64,000 nt of DNA from JASJAR01 sp039198225 (lineage in GTDB: Bacteria; Pseudomonadota; Alphaproteobacteria; Rhodobacterales; Rhodobacteraceae). Shown here in pieces: positions 6,730-15,829 of the stretch. The notes under the pieces were generated by a model. It was not told where the DNA came from. It did no database searches and saw only the letters and a list, made by a program, of their open reading frames with translations. The translations under genes were made by a program, and so were the position numbers. The stretch covers positions 1 to 64,000 of the forward strand of contig JBCCTQ010000005.1 of NCBI GenBank assembly GCA_039198225.1, given 5' to 3'. The stretch's first letter is position 1. Every line of letters starts with the position of its first letter.

Positions 6730-8490
6730 TCATGCCCCGTCGGCGGGGGCAGCGTCCTCGAGGCGGAGCTCTGCGCTTTCACGCCCCTGCCAGTGATTAA
6801 GCTCTAATCGACCGGCCAGGTGGAACCGGGCGCCGCCATGGGCAAGAAGAGCGCGGCCCATGTCGGTGTCGCCGCCCCCGAATGCGATCGCGTCGATTTG
6901 AGGGCCTGCGCCGTCCCCGAACCGAATTTTGAGATGGGATTCGCCGACGATCCTTGCCGAGTGGATCACCTGGTCGTTGAACGCGTAGCGCGGGGCCGGC
7001 GCGCCCATGCCGAATGGCCCTGCCGTTTCGATGGCGCGAACAAGATCTGGACTTGCCGCGCCCGGCATCAAGAGCCCAGCAATATCGAGGTCGCGCGGAC
7101 CGGCAAGTCCCGCCCCTTGGCGGGAGAGTAGCTCTCCGAGCCGCTCCATGGCGGCGTCGAGCTTTTCGCGCGTGACCGTTAGTCCGGCCGCCATCCTATG
7201 GCCGCCGCCCTTTTCCAGAAGGCCTTCTTGTGCCACCCGTTGAACGGCCGCACCGAGGTCGACCCCCGACACGGAGCGGCCTGAACCTTTGCCCGTTTCT
7301 CCGTCGAACCCGATCACGATGGCAGGGCGGTCTGTCGCTTCCTTGACCCGTGCCGCGACAATGCCGACAACGCCGGGGTGCCAGCCCTCTCCGGCGGCCC
7401 AGGCCAAGGGGCCGTCGCCCCGCGCCGCCGCCTCGGCCAAAGCAGCTTCCCGAACCGCCGCTTCGATGGCTCGACGCTCCGTATTGAGCGCATCGAGCCG
7501 CTCGGCCAGGGCATGGGCCTCGGCGGTGTCGGATGTGGAAAGGCAGCGTGCCCCGAGATCGGCTTTCCCAATGCGTCCGCCCGCATTGACGCGTGGTCCA
7601 ATGAGATAGCCAAGATGGTAGGCCGCCGGTGGGCGGTCGAGCCCGGCCACATCGGCGAGGGCAGCAAGTCCGGGCCGCGCGCGTCGCGCCATCAACTGGA
7701 GACCGCGGCGCACGAAGGCGCGGTTGATACCCACCAAAGGGGCCACGTCCGCCACGGTCGCAAGCCCCACAAGATCGAGCATCGCCAAAAGATCCGGACC
7801 AGACCGCCCCGTAGCGCGCCATTGCCGTCCCGCCTCGACCAGCATCAAAAACACCACCGCCGCTGCACAAAGATGTGCGAGCGCCCCGGCCTCATCCGCC
7901 CGGTTTGGGTTCACGACGGCACAGGCGGGCGGGAGAGTTTCGCCGCCCAAGTGGTGGTCGAGAACGATCACGTCCGCGCCGGTTGCGGCGGCCAATGGCC
8001 CATGGGAGAGGGTGCCGCAATCGACGCAAATGATCAGATCATGCGCTGCTGCAAGCTCGGCCATGGCCGCCTCGTTGGGCCCGTATCCTTCGTCGATCCG
8101 GTCGGGCACATAAAGCGTGGCGCTCCGTCCTGCCTGGCGGAGCCAATCGATCAGGAGGGCTGCCGAGGCGCCGCCATCGACGTCGTAATCGGCAAAAATG
8201 GCGATTTTCTCGCCGGTATCGACCGCTTGGAGGAACCGCGCGGCTGCCTCCCCCATGTCTTTGAGGCTCAATGGGTTGGGCAGAAGATCGCGAAGTGCGG
8301 GGTCGAGAAAGCTGCGAGCCTCCTCCGGCGCAACACCGCGGCGGGCAAGGATCCGGGCCACAGCCGGGTCGAGCCCGGCCCGCTGCATCAAAGTTTCGGC
8401 CTGGCGATCTTCTTCTGGGCTGGGCCCAACCCAGCGCCGGCCCGAGAGCGAGCGCTCGACCCCGAGAAACGCCGCCGTGCCGGAGGTCAA
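6730..8490 (-). CDS. recJ: Single-stranded-DNA-specific exonuclease RecJ
   Basis: RecJ degrades single-stranded DNA 5' to 3' in recombination, mismatch and base-excision repair. The 586-residue protein has the DHH-family motifs in order: DYDVDG at 101-106, DCGT at 157-160 and DHH at 178-180, which hold the catalytic metal ions. The DHHA1 domain follows with GEGWHPGVVGIVAARVKE and the GKGSGRSVSG nucleic-acid-binding loop, then an OB-like C-terminal region. Length is normal for the family. It overlaps the end of glpX by four bases (ATGA) and is co-transcribed with it, an order seen in many alphaproteobacteria. Confidence 0.97.
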   Translation of the reverse strand: MTSGTAAFLGVERSLSGRRWVGPSPEEDRQAETLMQRAGLDPAVARILARRGVAPEEARSFLDPALRDLLPNPLSLKDMGEAAARFLQAVDTGEKIAIFADYDVDGGASAALLIDWLRQAGRSATLYVPDRIDEGYGPNEAAMAELAAAHDLIICVDCGTLSHGPLAAATGADVIVLDHHLGGETLPPACAVVNPNRADEAGALAHLCAAAVVFLMLVEAGRQWRATGRSGPDLLAMLDLVGLATVADVAPLVGINRAFVRRGLQLMARRARPGLAALADVAGLDRPPAAYHLGYLIGPRVNAGGRIGKADLGARCLSTSDTAEAHALAERLDALNTERRAIEAAVREAALAEAAARGDGPLAWAAGEGWHPGVVGIVAARVKEATDRPAIVIGFDGETGKGSGRSVSGVDLGAAVQRVAQEGLLEKGGGHRMAAGLTVTREKLDAAMERLGELLSRQGAGLAGPRDLDIAGLLMPGAASPDLVRAIETAGPFGMGAPAPRYAFNDQVIHSARIVGESHLKIRFGDGAGPQIDAIAFGGGDTDMGRALLAHGGARFHLAGRLELNHWQGRESAELRLEDAAPADGA

Positions 8491-9449
8491 ATCGGGTTGC
8501 GGTAAGTCATTCGCCGGACCGAGCCGGTTTTAGACCGCATCAAGATGGTTTCAGCCGTAAGGTGGCCGACTTCGCGGCGGATCCCTGGAAGGATTGAACC
8601 GTCGGTGACGCCGGTTGCGGCAAAAATCACATCGTCGTTGACCATGTCGTCGCGCGTGTAGACGCGGCTGAGATTGGTGATCCCGGCCTTTTGAGCGCGA
8701 CCCTTTTCGTCGTCATTGCGGAAGAGTAGCTGGCCATAGATTTGCCCGCCCATGCATTTGAGGGCGGCCGCGGCCAGGACACCTTCGGGAGCTCCGCCCG
8801 AGCCCATATACATGTCGATCCCGGTTCGGTCGGGTTCGGCACAATGGATCACGCCAGCGACGTCCCCGTCCGTGATCAGCCGGATCGCGCATCCCGTGCC
8901 ACGAAGTTCGCCGATCATCTCGTCATGGCGGGGGCGTTCAAGAACACATACCGTTATGTCGGCGGTCGAACAGCCTTTGGCGGCGGCAAGTGCCGAGACC
9001 CGTTCGGCAGGCGACATATCGAGCGTGACCACGCCCTGGCGGAACCCCGGCCCGACGGCGAGCTTTTCCATGTAGACGTCCGGCGCATGGAGCATCGACC
9101 CCCTGGGGCCCATGGCGATGACCGCGAGCGCATTCGGCATGTCCTTGGCGGTGAGCGTTGTTCCTTCCAAAGGATCGAGGGCGATATCGACCTCAGGTCC
9201 AGAGCCCGCGCCAACTTCTTCGCCAATATAGAGCATTGGCGCTTCGTCGCGCTCCCCTTCGCCGATGACGACCACGCCCTTAATGTCTAGCAAGTTCAAT
9301 TGGTTGCGCATTGCGTCAACGGCCGCTTGGTCGGCGGCCTTTTCGTCTCCGCGGCCGATCAAACGCGCCGAGGCCAGGGCGGCGGCTTCTGAGACCCGGG
9401 CCAGGCCGAGCGATAACATGCGGTCATAAAATTGGATTTTGTCGGCCAT
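8487..9449 (-). CDS. glpX: Class II fructose-1,6-bisphosphatase
   Basis: GlpX hydrolyses fructose 1,6-bisphosphate to fructose 6-phosphate in gluconeogenesis. The chosen start is the ATG at 9447-9449 (MADKIQFYDRML), preceded by AAGAGGGGG. An upstream extension of the frame lacks protein character. The 320 residues carry the class II motifs IGEGERDEAPMLYIGEEVG and DPLEGTT, which bind metal and phosphate, and YMGSGGAPEGVLAAAALK near the substrate site. It is transcribed with recJ and divergent from purA. In relatives a homoserine dehydrogenase gene (hom) often precedes glpX; here purA lies there instead. Confidence 0.96.
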   Translation of the reverse strand: MADKIQFYDRMLSLGLARVSEAAALASARLIGRGDEKAADQAAVDAMRNQLNLLDIKGVVVIGEGERDEAPMLYIGEEVGAGSGPEVDIALDPLEGTTLTAKDMPNALAVIAMGPRGSMLHAPDVYMEKLAVGPGFRQGVVTLDMSPAERVSALAAAKGCSTADITVCVLERPRHDEMIGELRGTGCAIRLITDGDVAGVIHCAEPDRTGIDMYMGSGGAPEGVLAAAALKCMGGQIYGQLLFRNDDEKGRAQKAGITNLSRVYTRDDMVNDDVIFAATGVTDGSILPGIRREVGHLTAETILMRSKTGSVRRMTYRNPI

Positions 9450-9613
9450 CGAGGCCCCCTCTTGAAGTCCATTGATCTTCCCTATCTCGGCCCCGAACGC
9501 CCGACAAGAACGGTAGCGCCAGTCATCCGAACCGAAATCAATCGGGCGCAATTGACGGTTTTGCCCCCGCTTTGGCACCGCTATACCCCCTCGGGGCCAA
9601 TTCGGGAGCGAGC

Positions 9614-10906
9614 ATGGCAAACGTCGTCGTTGTGGGCGCCCAATGGGGCGATGAGGGCAAAGGCAAGATCGTCGATTGGCTAAGCGAAAGGGCCGAAATC
9701 GTGGCGCGGTTCCAGGGCGGTCACAATGCGGGCCACACGCTGGTGATTCAAGGCGAAGTCTACAAGCTCAATGCGCTGCCGTCCGGTGTGGTACGCTCCG
9801 GCAGGCTATCGGTGATCGGCAACGGCGTTGTTCTCGACCCCTGGCACCTCGTCGAGGAAATCGCAGCAATCCGGGCCCAAGGGGTCGCGATTACACCCGA
9901 GACATTGATGATCGCCGAGAACACGCCCCTCATACTCCCGGTCCACGGCGAGCTTGACCGGGCGCGCGAGATGCAAAACGCGGTCGCCAAGATCGGCACC
10001 ACCGGGCGAGGTATCGGTCCGGCCTACGAAGACAAGGTCGGGCGGCGGTCGATCCGGGTGGCAGACCTGGCCGACCGGGCAACCCTCGAACGCCGGATCG
10101 ACCGAGCACTTGTCCATCACGATGCGCTCCGCCGGGGGCTTGGGATGGAGCCGGTCGACAGGGACGCACTCTTGGAAAAGCTCCTCGCTGTCGCGCCAGA
10201 GATCTTGCCCTTTGCGGGGCCCGTCTGGCGGGTTCTCGGCGAAAAGCGGAAATCGGGCGCTCGGATTCTCTTCGAAGGGGCCCAAGGTGCGCTTCTAGAT
10301 ATCGATTTCGGCACCTATCCCTTCGTTACATCCTCGAACGTCATCGCCGGCCAGGCCGCCACCGGAACCGGGTTAGGACCCGGTGCTGTCGACTTCGTTC
10401 TCGGCATTGTCAAAGCCTACACCACCCGTGTCGGCGAAGGCCCGTTCCCCACTGAGCTTTCCAACGAGATCGGAGAGCGGCTCGGCATTCAAGGCCATGA
10501 ATTTGGCACCGTGACCGGCCGGAAGCGTCGTTGCGGCTGGTTTGACGCGGTCCTCGTGCGCCAAACCTGCGCGACGTCGGGTGTCTCCGGCATCGCGCTC
10601 ACCAAGCTCGACGTCCTCGACGGGTTCGAGGAGTTGATGATCTGCACAGGATACGAATTGGACGGCGAGCGGCTCGATTATTTGCCTATTGCTGCCGAAG
10701 CCCAGGCTCGGGTCAAGCCGGTCTATGAGAGCATGCCCGGCTGGAGCGACAGTACGGCGGGTGCGCGGAGCTGGGCGGATCTTCCGGGCAATGCCGTCAA
10801 ATATGTGCGCCGTATCGAAGAATTGATCCAATGCCCCGTGGCGCTATTGTCTACCTCGCCTGAGCGCGACGACACGATCCTCGTCACCGACCCTTTCGCC
10901 GATTGA
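9614..10906 (+). CDS. purA: Adenylosuccinate synthetase
   Basis: PurA joins IMP and aspartate with GTP to form adenylosuccinate, the first committed step to AMP. The ATG at 9614 follows GGGAG by five bases and gives 430 residues, the usual bacterial length. The N-terminal signature GAQWGDEGKGKIVDWLSE is the GTP/IMP loop, GGHNAGHT follows, and GTTGRGIGPAYEDKVGRR is the substrate-binding loop. TGRKRRCGWFDA further on is also conserved. A DUF2842 gene starts three bases after its stop, indicating one transcript. Confidence 0.98.
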   Translation: MANVVVVGAQWGDEGKGKIVDWLSERAEIVARFQGGHNAGHTLVIQGEVYKLNALPSGVVRSGRLSVIGNGVVLDPWHLVEEIAAIRAQGVAITPETLMIAENTPLILPVHGELDRAREMQNAVAKIGTTGRGIGPAYEDKVGRRSIRVADLADRATLERRIDRALVHHDALRRGLGMEPVDRDALLEKLLAVAPEILPFAGPVWRVLGEKRKSGARILFEGAQGALLDIDFGTYPFVTSSNVIAGQAATGTGLGPGAVDFVLGIVKAYTTRVGEGPFPTELSNEIGERLGIQGHEFGTVTGRKRRCGWFDAVLVRQTCATSGVSGIALTKLDVLDGFEELMICTGYELDGERLDYLPIAAEAQARVKPVYESMPGWSDSTAGARSWADLPGNAVKYVRRIEELIQCPVALLSTSPERDDTILVTDPFAD

Positions 10907-10909
10907 GCC

Positions 10910-11137
10910 ATGGCCCTCAGCTACAAAGCCCGCCGCCGCTGGGCAATCTTCATCATCCTGATTGGATTGCCGGTCTATATTATCGCCGCCGTGTCGATCG
11001 TGACCATCCTCGGGCGCCCGTCCTTTTGGGTCGAGCTCTTGGTCTACGTGGTCTTGGGGGTCGTTTGGGCACTGCCTTTTAAAGCGATCTTTAAAGGGGT
11101 AGGGAAGGGCGATCCTGACAAGCCGCCCTCTGATTGA
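10910..11137 (+). CDS. DUF2842 small membrane protein
   Basis: This 75-residue protein starts MALSYKARRRWAIFIILIGL and contains two hydrophobic helices (about 11-33 and 39-58) with a basic N-terminus and the conserved ALPFKAIFKGVGK tail. It matches DUF2842, a membrane-protein family largely restricted to alphaproteobacteria and of unknown function. Start and stop are unambiguous, and the gene follows purA by three bases. It converges with the acidic-protein gene, whose stop lies two bases beyond. Confidence 0.9.
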   Translation: MALSYKARRRWAIFIILIGLPVYIIAAVSIVTILGRPSFWVELLVYVVLGVVWALPFKAIFKGVGKGDPDKPPSD

Positions 11138-11138
11138 A

Positions 11139-13163
11139 CTATTCGCCGGCCACCCGTGTGGCCGGGCGGAAGCGCGACGTTTCGGCCAAACGGAACTGGC
11201 CGCGTTGCAGCTTCTCGATCCGACCCTGACGTAGCAATTGCCCAAAGCAACGGAGCCCGGCTTCTCGACTGGCGGTGATGCTTGGATCCAACCTGGCCAC
11301 CCAACGCATGATCTGAGGACGCGAGAAATTCTCATAGCCTTCCACAAAGGTTGTATAGGCGGCTGCGGCTTCCATCATGTCGCTCAGTTCGCTGACGCCC
11401 ATTTTGGCCGCGTATTCTACGAAGTCCCGGTCATTGCCTTCGCCGTGGACAGGACTTGGCCCCGTCGCGTCGACGCCGCTCTCTGGCTTGCCGTGCCCTT
11501 CGATCCGAAGTTCTGAGACAAGCATCAACGGTGCGTTTTCATCCACGATCGGCTCATCTGCCGCTCCGTTCGGGGCGGCGTCGATGTCGGCGTCTCGCGC
11601 ACTTGGGCGTTCCACTGTGGTCCGCCGCGGTTTGACAACGCGGGAGAGGTCTTCGCGGTAATCCTTCTGATTGTCGGGGTCTCCGGCCAGGTCGCGGCCG
11701 ACGACGCGGCTCAGGATCTTGTCGGCACGGGTCGCTGCGACGGCGGCCCGCAAGTGGGCTATGGCACTCCGTCGGCGGGTGCCGGAGCCGTCTCGGAATG
11801 CGCTTTCGGTCTCCATTTGAAGCCGATCGTTTTCCTCGTCGGGCGCCTTCAGCTGTTCGCTCTTCGAAATCGTCCGTTCGCCTCGGATGGCTCCTGGCGA
11901 GGCTGTGTCGGAGGCGGCGTCATAGTCCCAGGCATCGGTATCTTCGTCCGAAAGGTCGAGAATCCGCGATGTAGGCGCAGCCTCCTCGTCAAAGTTCCGG
12001 TCCCAGAGTTCCTCATCGACGTCGTTGTCGTCCTCGCCATCGTCGTCGTCGTCGTGCTCCTCGTTCAAGTCGGCACGGCGCGAAATGGTCGCGGCCTCAG
12101 TTTCTTCTCCGCCGTCGGAGGGCGAACCATCTTGCTCCAAGGTGAGTTCGGGCAAGCCATCGCTGTCCGACCCGTCGCCAGGCAGAGATTTATCTTCCGC
12201 GGAGTTTTCGCCGAGGTCGATCAAGCGGTTGATTGCGGTCTCTGTCAGCGCGTCTATTTGCGCCTCTGCGTCAACGCCCGCTTCAGTAGCGTCCTCGTGG
12301 CTCTCGGCGAAAATGCTCTCGCCGTCATAGACGCCCGGCGCCGCTTCTTCCTCGAAAGCGTTCTCTTGGGAGGTCTCGGAGTCAGCGTCGATATCCGAAT
12401 TCACGGAGTCTTCGTCTTCGACGTCCTCGAATTCTGCGTCGTCGTTTGCCGTGATCTCCGGCGTTTCTACGGCGTTCGAGCCATCATCCCAGCCGATCTC
12501 ATTGTCCGAGTAATCGTCTTCAACAGGCTCGGTCGTTTCGTCCGCGGGAGGCTCGTTGTCAGATTGTTCGGCAGCCTGCTCCGCCATCACCTGGTTAATC
12601 AACGACGCATCGATATCGGAGCCGAAGCCTGGAGCAAGATCGGCCGCTATAGCCTCCTCGTCGGCGTCGTCATGATCGGTCGCGCCAACGATCTGCGCCT
12701 TCGCCAAATCTCTGGTGCGCGTCCGCCGCACCACGGCACGGATGCGGCTCAACTTGTCTTCCACATCGCTCGACCGCGACGGCGCAAGAACCTCGGCGTC
12801 AACAGCATCGGATTGCGGGGCCGCGGCCGCATCGAAGCTGTCGCCCGGCACGGGTTGCGGCATGTGAGCAGCGGCTTCGAGGTCGTCTTCGTCTTCGGCC
12901 AACCCGGTGTCGACCTGACGCAGAACCACATTGTCGCCCGAGACGCGGGCTTCAACCCGCCGGCGGACTTCGCGCTCGGCAATCCGGTGGAGCATATCAG
13001 CGTCCGGCGTGGGCGGCTCGGCGCCAAAATAGCGGTCGTCTGCGGCAAGGTCCCGGAAATACTCCGCCATCACCCGCATCGTATCGACCGGATCGTCAAA
13101 CCCCTCCAGGGTGCAGCTGAACGTGCCGTACGAGACCGTCAGGATCTTGTTCGAGCCTGTCAT
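11139..13163 (-). CDS. Large acidic, mostly disordered protein with conserved ends
   Basis: The protein has about 674 residues from the ATG at 13161-13163; a GTG six bases upstream is the alternative start. The first 90 residues are folded and family-like (LTVSYGTFSCTLEGFDDP, MAEYFRDLAADDRYFGAEPP, HRIAEREVRRRVEARV). The middle 400 or more residues are extremely rich in D and E with few hydrophobics, so probably disordered. The C-terminal 100 residues are again folded (VSELSDMMEAAAAYTTFVEG, RPQIMRWVARLDPS, LRCFGQLLRQGRIEKL). Similar N- and C-terminal blocks occur, as I recall, in hypothetical proteins of Rhodobacterales. No signal peptide and no enzyme motif are visible. The two ends could be interaction or DNA-binding modules, which is a guess. 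Confidence 0.85.
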   Translation of the reverse strand: MTGSNKILTVSYGTFSCTLEGFDDPVDTMRVMAEYFRDLAADDRYFGAEPPTPDADMLHRIAEREVRRRVEARVSGDNVVLRQVDTGLAEDEDDLEAAAHMPQPVPGDSFDAAAAPQSDAVDAEVLAPSRSSDVEDKLSRIRAVVRRTRTRDLAKAQIVGATDHDDADEEAIAADLAPGFGSDIDASLINQVMAEQAAEQSDNEPPADETTEPVEDDYSDNEIGWDDGSNAVETPEITANDDAEFEDVEDEDSVNSDIDADSETSQENAFEEEAAPGVYDGESIFAESHEDATEAGVDAEAQIDALTETAINRLIDLGENSAEDKSLPGDGSDSDGLPELTLEQDGSPSDGGEETEAATISRRADLNEEHDDDDDGEDDNDVDEELWDRNFDEEAAPTSRILDLSDEDTDAWDYDAASDTASPGAIRGERTISKSEQLKAPDEENDRLQMETESAFRDGSGTRRRSAIAHLRAAVAATRADKILSRVVGRDLAGDPDNQKDYREDLSRVVKPRRTTVERPSARDADIDAAPNGAADEPIVDENAPLMLVSELRIEGHGKPESGVDATGPSPVHGEGNDRDFVEYAAKMGVSELSDMMEAAAAYTTFVEGYENFSRPQIMRWVARLDPSITASREAGLRCFGQLLRQGRIEKLQRGQFRLAETSRFRPATRVAGE

Positions 13164-13297
13164 TGTCACCCACTTTCCATTAGATGCAGCAACGTCGTGT
13201 TTACCACGTGTTGGTTCGCAAATAGGAACGAGCCAGTGGTTATGGCACGATTTTTTTGGGTCAACATTATGGCGATATGCCTTGAGGATCTTAGCAC

Positions 13298-13969
13298 TTG
13301 GTCAATGGCGGTTTGATCCGGTCCGATCGTCCGGTGACGCTGATTGGCCCGACCGAGGTGCGCCGGTGTGATTTTGACGCGGCGATGGCGGTCTCCGACG
13401 GCTTGATCGCCGCAGACGGGGGTGCCGAAAAAGCTATTCATTTCGGGCATTTGCCCGATTGGGTCGTCGGGGATTTCGACTCCTTCGACAGCGCTGGGCG
13501 TATACCCGAAGATCGGCTTCTTCGCCTTGAAGACCAGGACAGTACCGATTTTCAAAAGTGCCTTTCTGCCGTCGATGCCCCGCTCATCCTCGCCGTGGGT
13601 TTTCTTGGTCGGCGAATCGATCACGAACTCGCCGTCTTCGCGGCCCTGGTCCAAGAACAACCGGGCCGGGTCCTTCTGATCGGATCCCACGATGCGGTGT
13701 TTCATTGCCCACCCACCTTTGACCTCGACGTGACCCCAGGCAGTCGTTTCTCACTTTTCCCAATGGCGCCAGTCCAGGCCAAAAGCGACGGGCTTCGCTG
13801 GCCGCTCGAAGGGCTCGATTTGGCCCCTCTGCGACGGATCTCCACTTCGAACGAGGCCACGGGCCCGGTGTCACTCTCAGTTGATGGCCCTGGGCTGCTC
13901 ATCCTTCTGCCGCGGACGGCGCTGCCGGCCCTTCTAGCACGGCAGATCTCCGTTCCCGCCAAAGAATAA
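13298..13969 (+). CDS. thiN: Thiamine pyrophosphokinase
   Basis: The enzyme transfers pyrophosphate from ATP to thiamine to give the cofactor thiamine diphosphate. Within 223 residues it shows the family motifs ADGGAEKAIHFGHLPDWVVG then DFDS, DSTDFQKCL, and GFLGRRIDHELA in place of the usual GxxGxRxDH block. The start is a TTG at 13298, just after an in-frame stop; another TTG lies five codons on, and no ATG or GTG fits better. The 3' end overlaps the convergent EamA gene by 71 bp. No TPP riboswitch was recognised upstream. Confidence 0.9.
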   Translation: MVNGGLIRSDRPVTLIGPTEVRRCDFDAAMAVSDGLIAADGGAEKAIHFGHLPDWVVGDFDSFDSAGRIPEDRLLRLEDQDSTDFQKCLSAVDAPLILAVGFLGRRIDHELAVFAALVQEQPGRVLLIGSHDAVFHCPPTFDLDVTPGSRFSLFPMAPVQAKSDGLRWPLEGLDLAPLRRISTSNEATGPVSLSVDGPGLLILLPRTALPALLARQISVPAKE

Positions 13970-14822
13970 AAAGCCCGGCCATAAGGATCACGGCCATGCC
14001 GACTAAAGCCAGGCCATTGGGAAAATCTCCGAAGACAACCAGGCCCACAATTGCCGCCATTGGGATCTCCAGATACTGAACCGGCGCGACGGTCGCCACG
14101 GGCGCGTAACGCAGGCTCATAGCCATGAAAAGATGGGCCAAAGATCCAACGAGGCCGAGCCCCAAGAGGAGCCAAACTTCACTGAGTTCTGGCATCGCGA
14201 AACGGAGCTCTTGCCAGCCGGTCGCGGCTCCCAAGCCAAAGACCAACAGCATCAGCGCCGACCCTTGTAGACCTGAAATCGCTTGGAGCGGCACCGCCCC
14301 GACCGACTTGGCCATGACCCGGGTCACCAGAACGAAAACGGCAAATATAATTGCTCCGAGCACGGGGAGAAGCGCCAAAAGGCCAACGGCGGCAAAGCTC
14401 GGCTGGATCACCATCAATGTGCCGACAAAGCCCACGCAAGCGGCCAGTATTCGCATCGCTCCCACCGTCTCGCCCATCAGGAAATGGCCTAAAAAGAGCA
14501 GGATAAACGGAAGGACGTAGGCGATCGCGATCGCATCGGCCAAAGGCAGAACCCGGAACGAAGCGTATATGACGCCAAGCCCCAGGAGGTTTGAGACCGT
14601 CCGCAAAAGCGACAGCCACCGCAGGCGCCGACCGATCCGCAACCCGCCACTAGCCAGGGCAAGGGGCGTCGTCAAAGCTGCCTGAACCACAAACCGGGCA
14701 AAGACCAATACGGCGAGCGGCAAAGCGTCACCGGCGAGCTTGGCGAAGGCATCGGATACGGGCACGGTCACGCAAAAACCGAGCATGAGCGCAATCCCAA
14801 GGATGGGGCGGTCGGCAGCCAT
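13899..14822 (-). CDS. EamA/DMT-family membrane transporter
   Basis: The 307-residue protein has ten hydrophobic helices in two repeats, each an EamA domain (about residues 9-140 and 150-290). Conserved features include PLAVLVFARFVVQAAL and the sequence RVLPLADAIAIAYVLPFILL in the first repeat, and ALRYAP-like MSLRYAPVATVAPVQYLEIP in the second. Members export small metabolites or amino acids. The substrate cannot be read from the sequence. It stands alone and converges on thiN. The window holds two further DMT transporters (30068 and 36618). Confidence 0.93.
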   Translation of the reverse strand: MAADRPILGIALMLGFCVTVPVSDAFAKLAGDALPLAVLVFARFVVQAALTTPLALASGGLRIGRRLRWLSLLRTVSNLLGLGVIYASFRVLPLADAIAIAYVLPFILLFLGHFLMGETVGAMRILAACVGFVGTLMVIQPSFAAVGLLALLPVLGAIIFAVFVLVTRVMAKSVGAVPLQAISGLQGSALMLLVFGLGAATGWQELRFAMPELSEVWLLLGLGLVGSLAHLFMAMSLRYAPVATVAPVQYLEIPMAAIVGLVVFGDFPNGLALVGMAVILMAGLFILWRERRSAVLEGPAAPSAAEG

Positions 14823-15040
14823 TCCGCGACCCTAGGGCCCGGGCGCAGCCCCGTCCATCGGCCGCCATCTCCGGGCGATGTCAAAGGCGGCGAATTGCGC
14901 TTGCGTGCCGTTCGTCTTGGTGGAATGTCCCAAGGTTTGGCGCAGCGCTCCATTGCCGCAATCGATCAAACAAAGCCGGTCCTTTTCCCCTCGCACCGCC
15001 CCGGCATCCTCCCTATAAGCGCCCCAACCGGGGAATGCCG

Positions 15041-15829
15041 ATGCCTGAAAACCTCTCGCCCATCGATACAGCGAAATACGTCGCCGCGCGGCGTGCGACG
15101 GAATTCGTCGAAAGCGGGATGACCATCGGGCTCGGTACAGGCTCGACGGCGGCTTGGCTTTTAAAGTGCCTTGCCGAGCAGATCCGCGACGAAGGGCTCG
15201 AGATCAAGGGCGTAGCGACGTCCACACGTACCGCTGCCATGGCGCGCGACCTTGGCATCCCGATGACGTCGCTCGACGCGGTCAAATGGCTCGATCTGAC
15301 CATCGACGGGGCCGACGAGTATGACCGGGAACTAAACCTCATCAAGGGCGGCGGGGGGGCGCTTTTGCAAGAAAAGATCGTCGCCGGTGCGTCCGACCAA
15401 ATGATCGTGATCGCCGACAAGACCAAAGGCGTCGAGGCATTGGGGGCGTTTCCGCTGCCGGTCGAGGTGATTGGTTTCGGTCAGGAGACGACCCGGTCGC
15501 TGATCTCGGAGACTTTGCCGGGTCTCGACGTGATCGGCCGCGAGATCACCCTTCGAATGGAAGGGGACGCGCCTTACAAGACCGACGAAGGCAACGTGAT
15601 CCTCGACCTTCATCTTAAGCATATCGGCAATCCAAGGCATTTGGCCTTGGTCCTCAACCAGATCCCTGGGGTCGTTGAGAACGGGCTTTTCGTCGACATG
15701 TGCGACATTGTGATCACGGGGCACGGCGATGGCCGTGTCGAGGTGCGCGACATCAATGCCGGCACGTTCGAAGAGGCTCGGGTGCCCGTCGAGCCTTTGG
15801 CGAATATCTTCTCCGATATCGGAGCCTGA
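15041..15829 (+). CDS. rpiA: Ribose-5-phosphate isomerase A
   Basis: RpiA interconverts ribose 5-phosphate and ribulose 5-phosphate in the pentose phosphate pathway. Of two neighbouring ATGs (15035 and 15041) the second is preferred because GGGG sits seven bases before it. The 262 residues contain GLGTGSTAAWLL (phosphate loop), DGADEYDRELNLIKGGGGAL with the catalytic acid, and EKIVAGASDQMIVIADKTK. The stop overlaps the start of gor (TGATG), so the two are translationally coupled; this links NADPH-related sugar metabolism with glutathione reduction. Confidence 0.97.
   Translation: MPENLSPIDTAKYVAARRATEFVESGMTIGLGTGSTAAWLLKCLAEQIRDEGLEIKGVATSTRTAAMARDLGIPMTSLDAVKWLDLTIDGADEYDRELNLIKGGGGALLQEKIVAGASDQMIVIADKTKGVEALGAFPLPVEVIGFGQETTRSLISETLPGLDVIGREITLRMEGDAPYKTDEGNVILDLHLKHIGNPRHLALVLNQIPGVVENGLFVDMCDIVITGHGDGRVEVRDINAGTFEEARVPVEPLANIFSDIGA

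Noticed and set aside
7378..8505. 375-codon plus-strand frame
   Set aside because: It is antisense to recJ over its whole length and arises from the codon bias of that gene.
11754..13316. 520-codon plus-strand frame
   Set aside because: It is the mirror of the acidic repeat-rich gene on the minus strand; strings of V and R reflect GAC/GAA codons read backwards.
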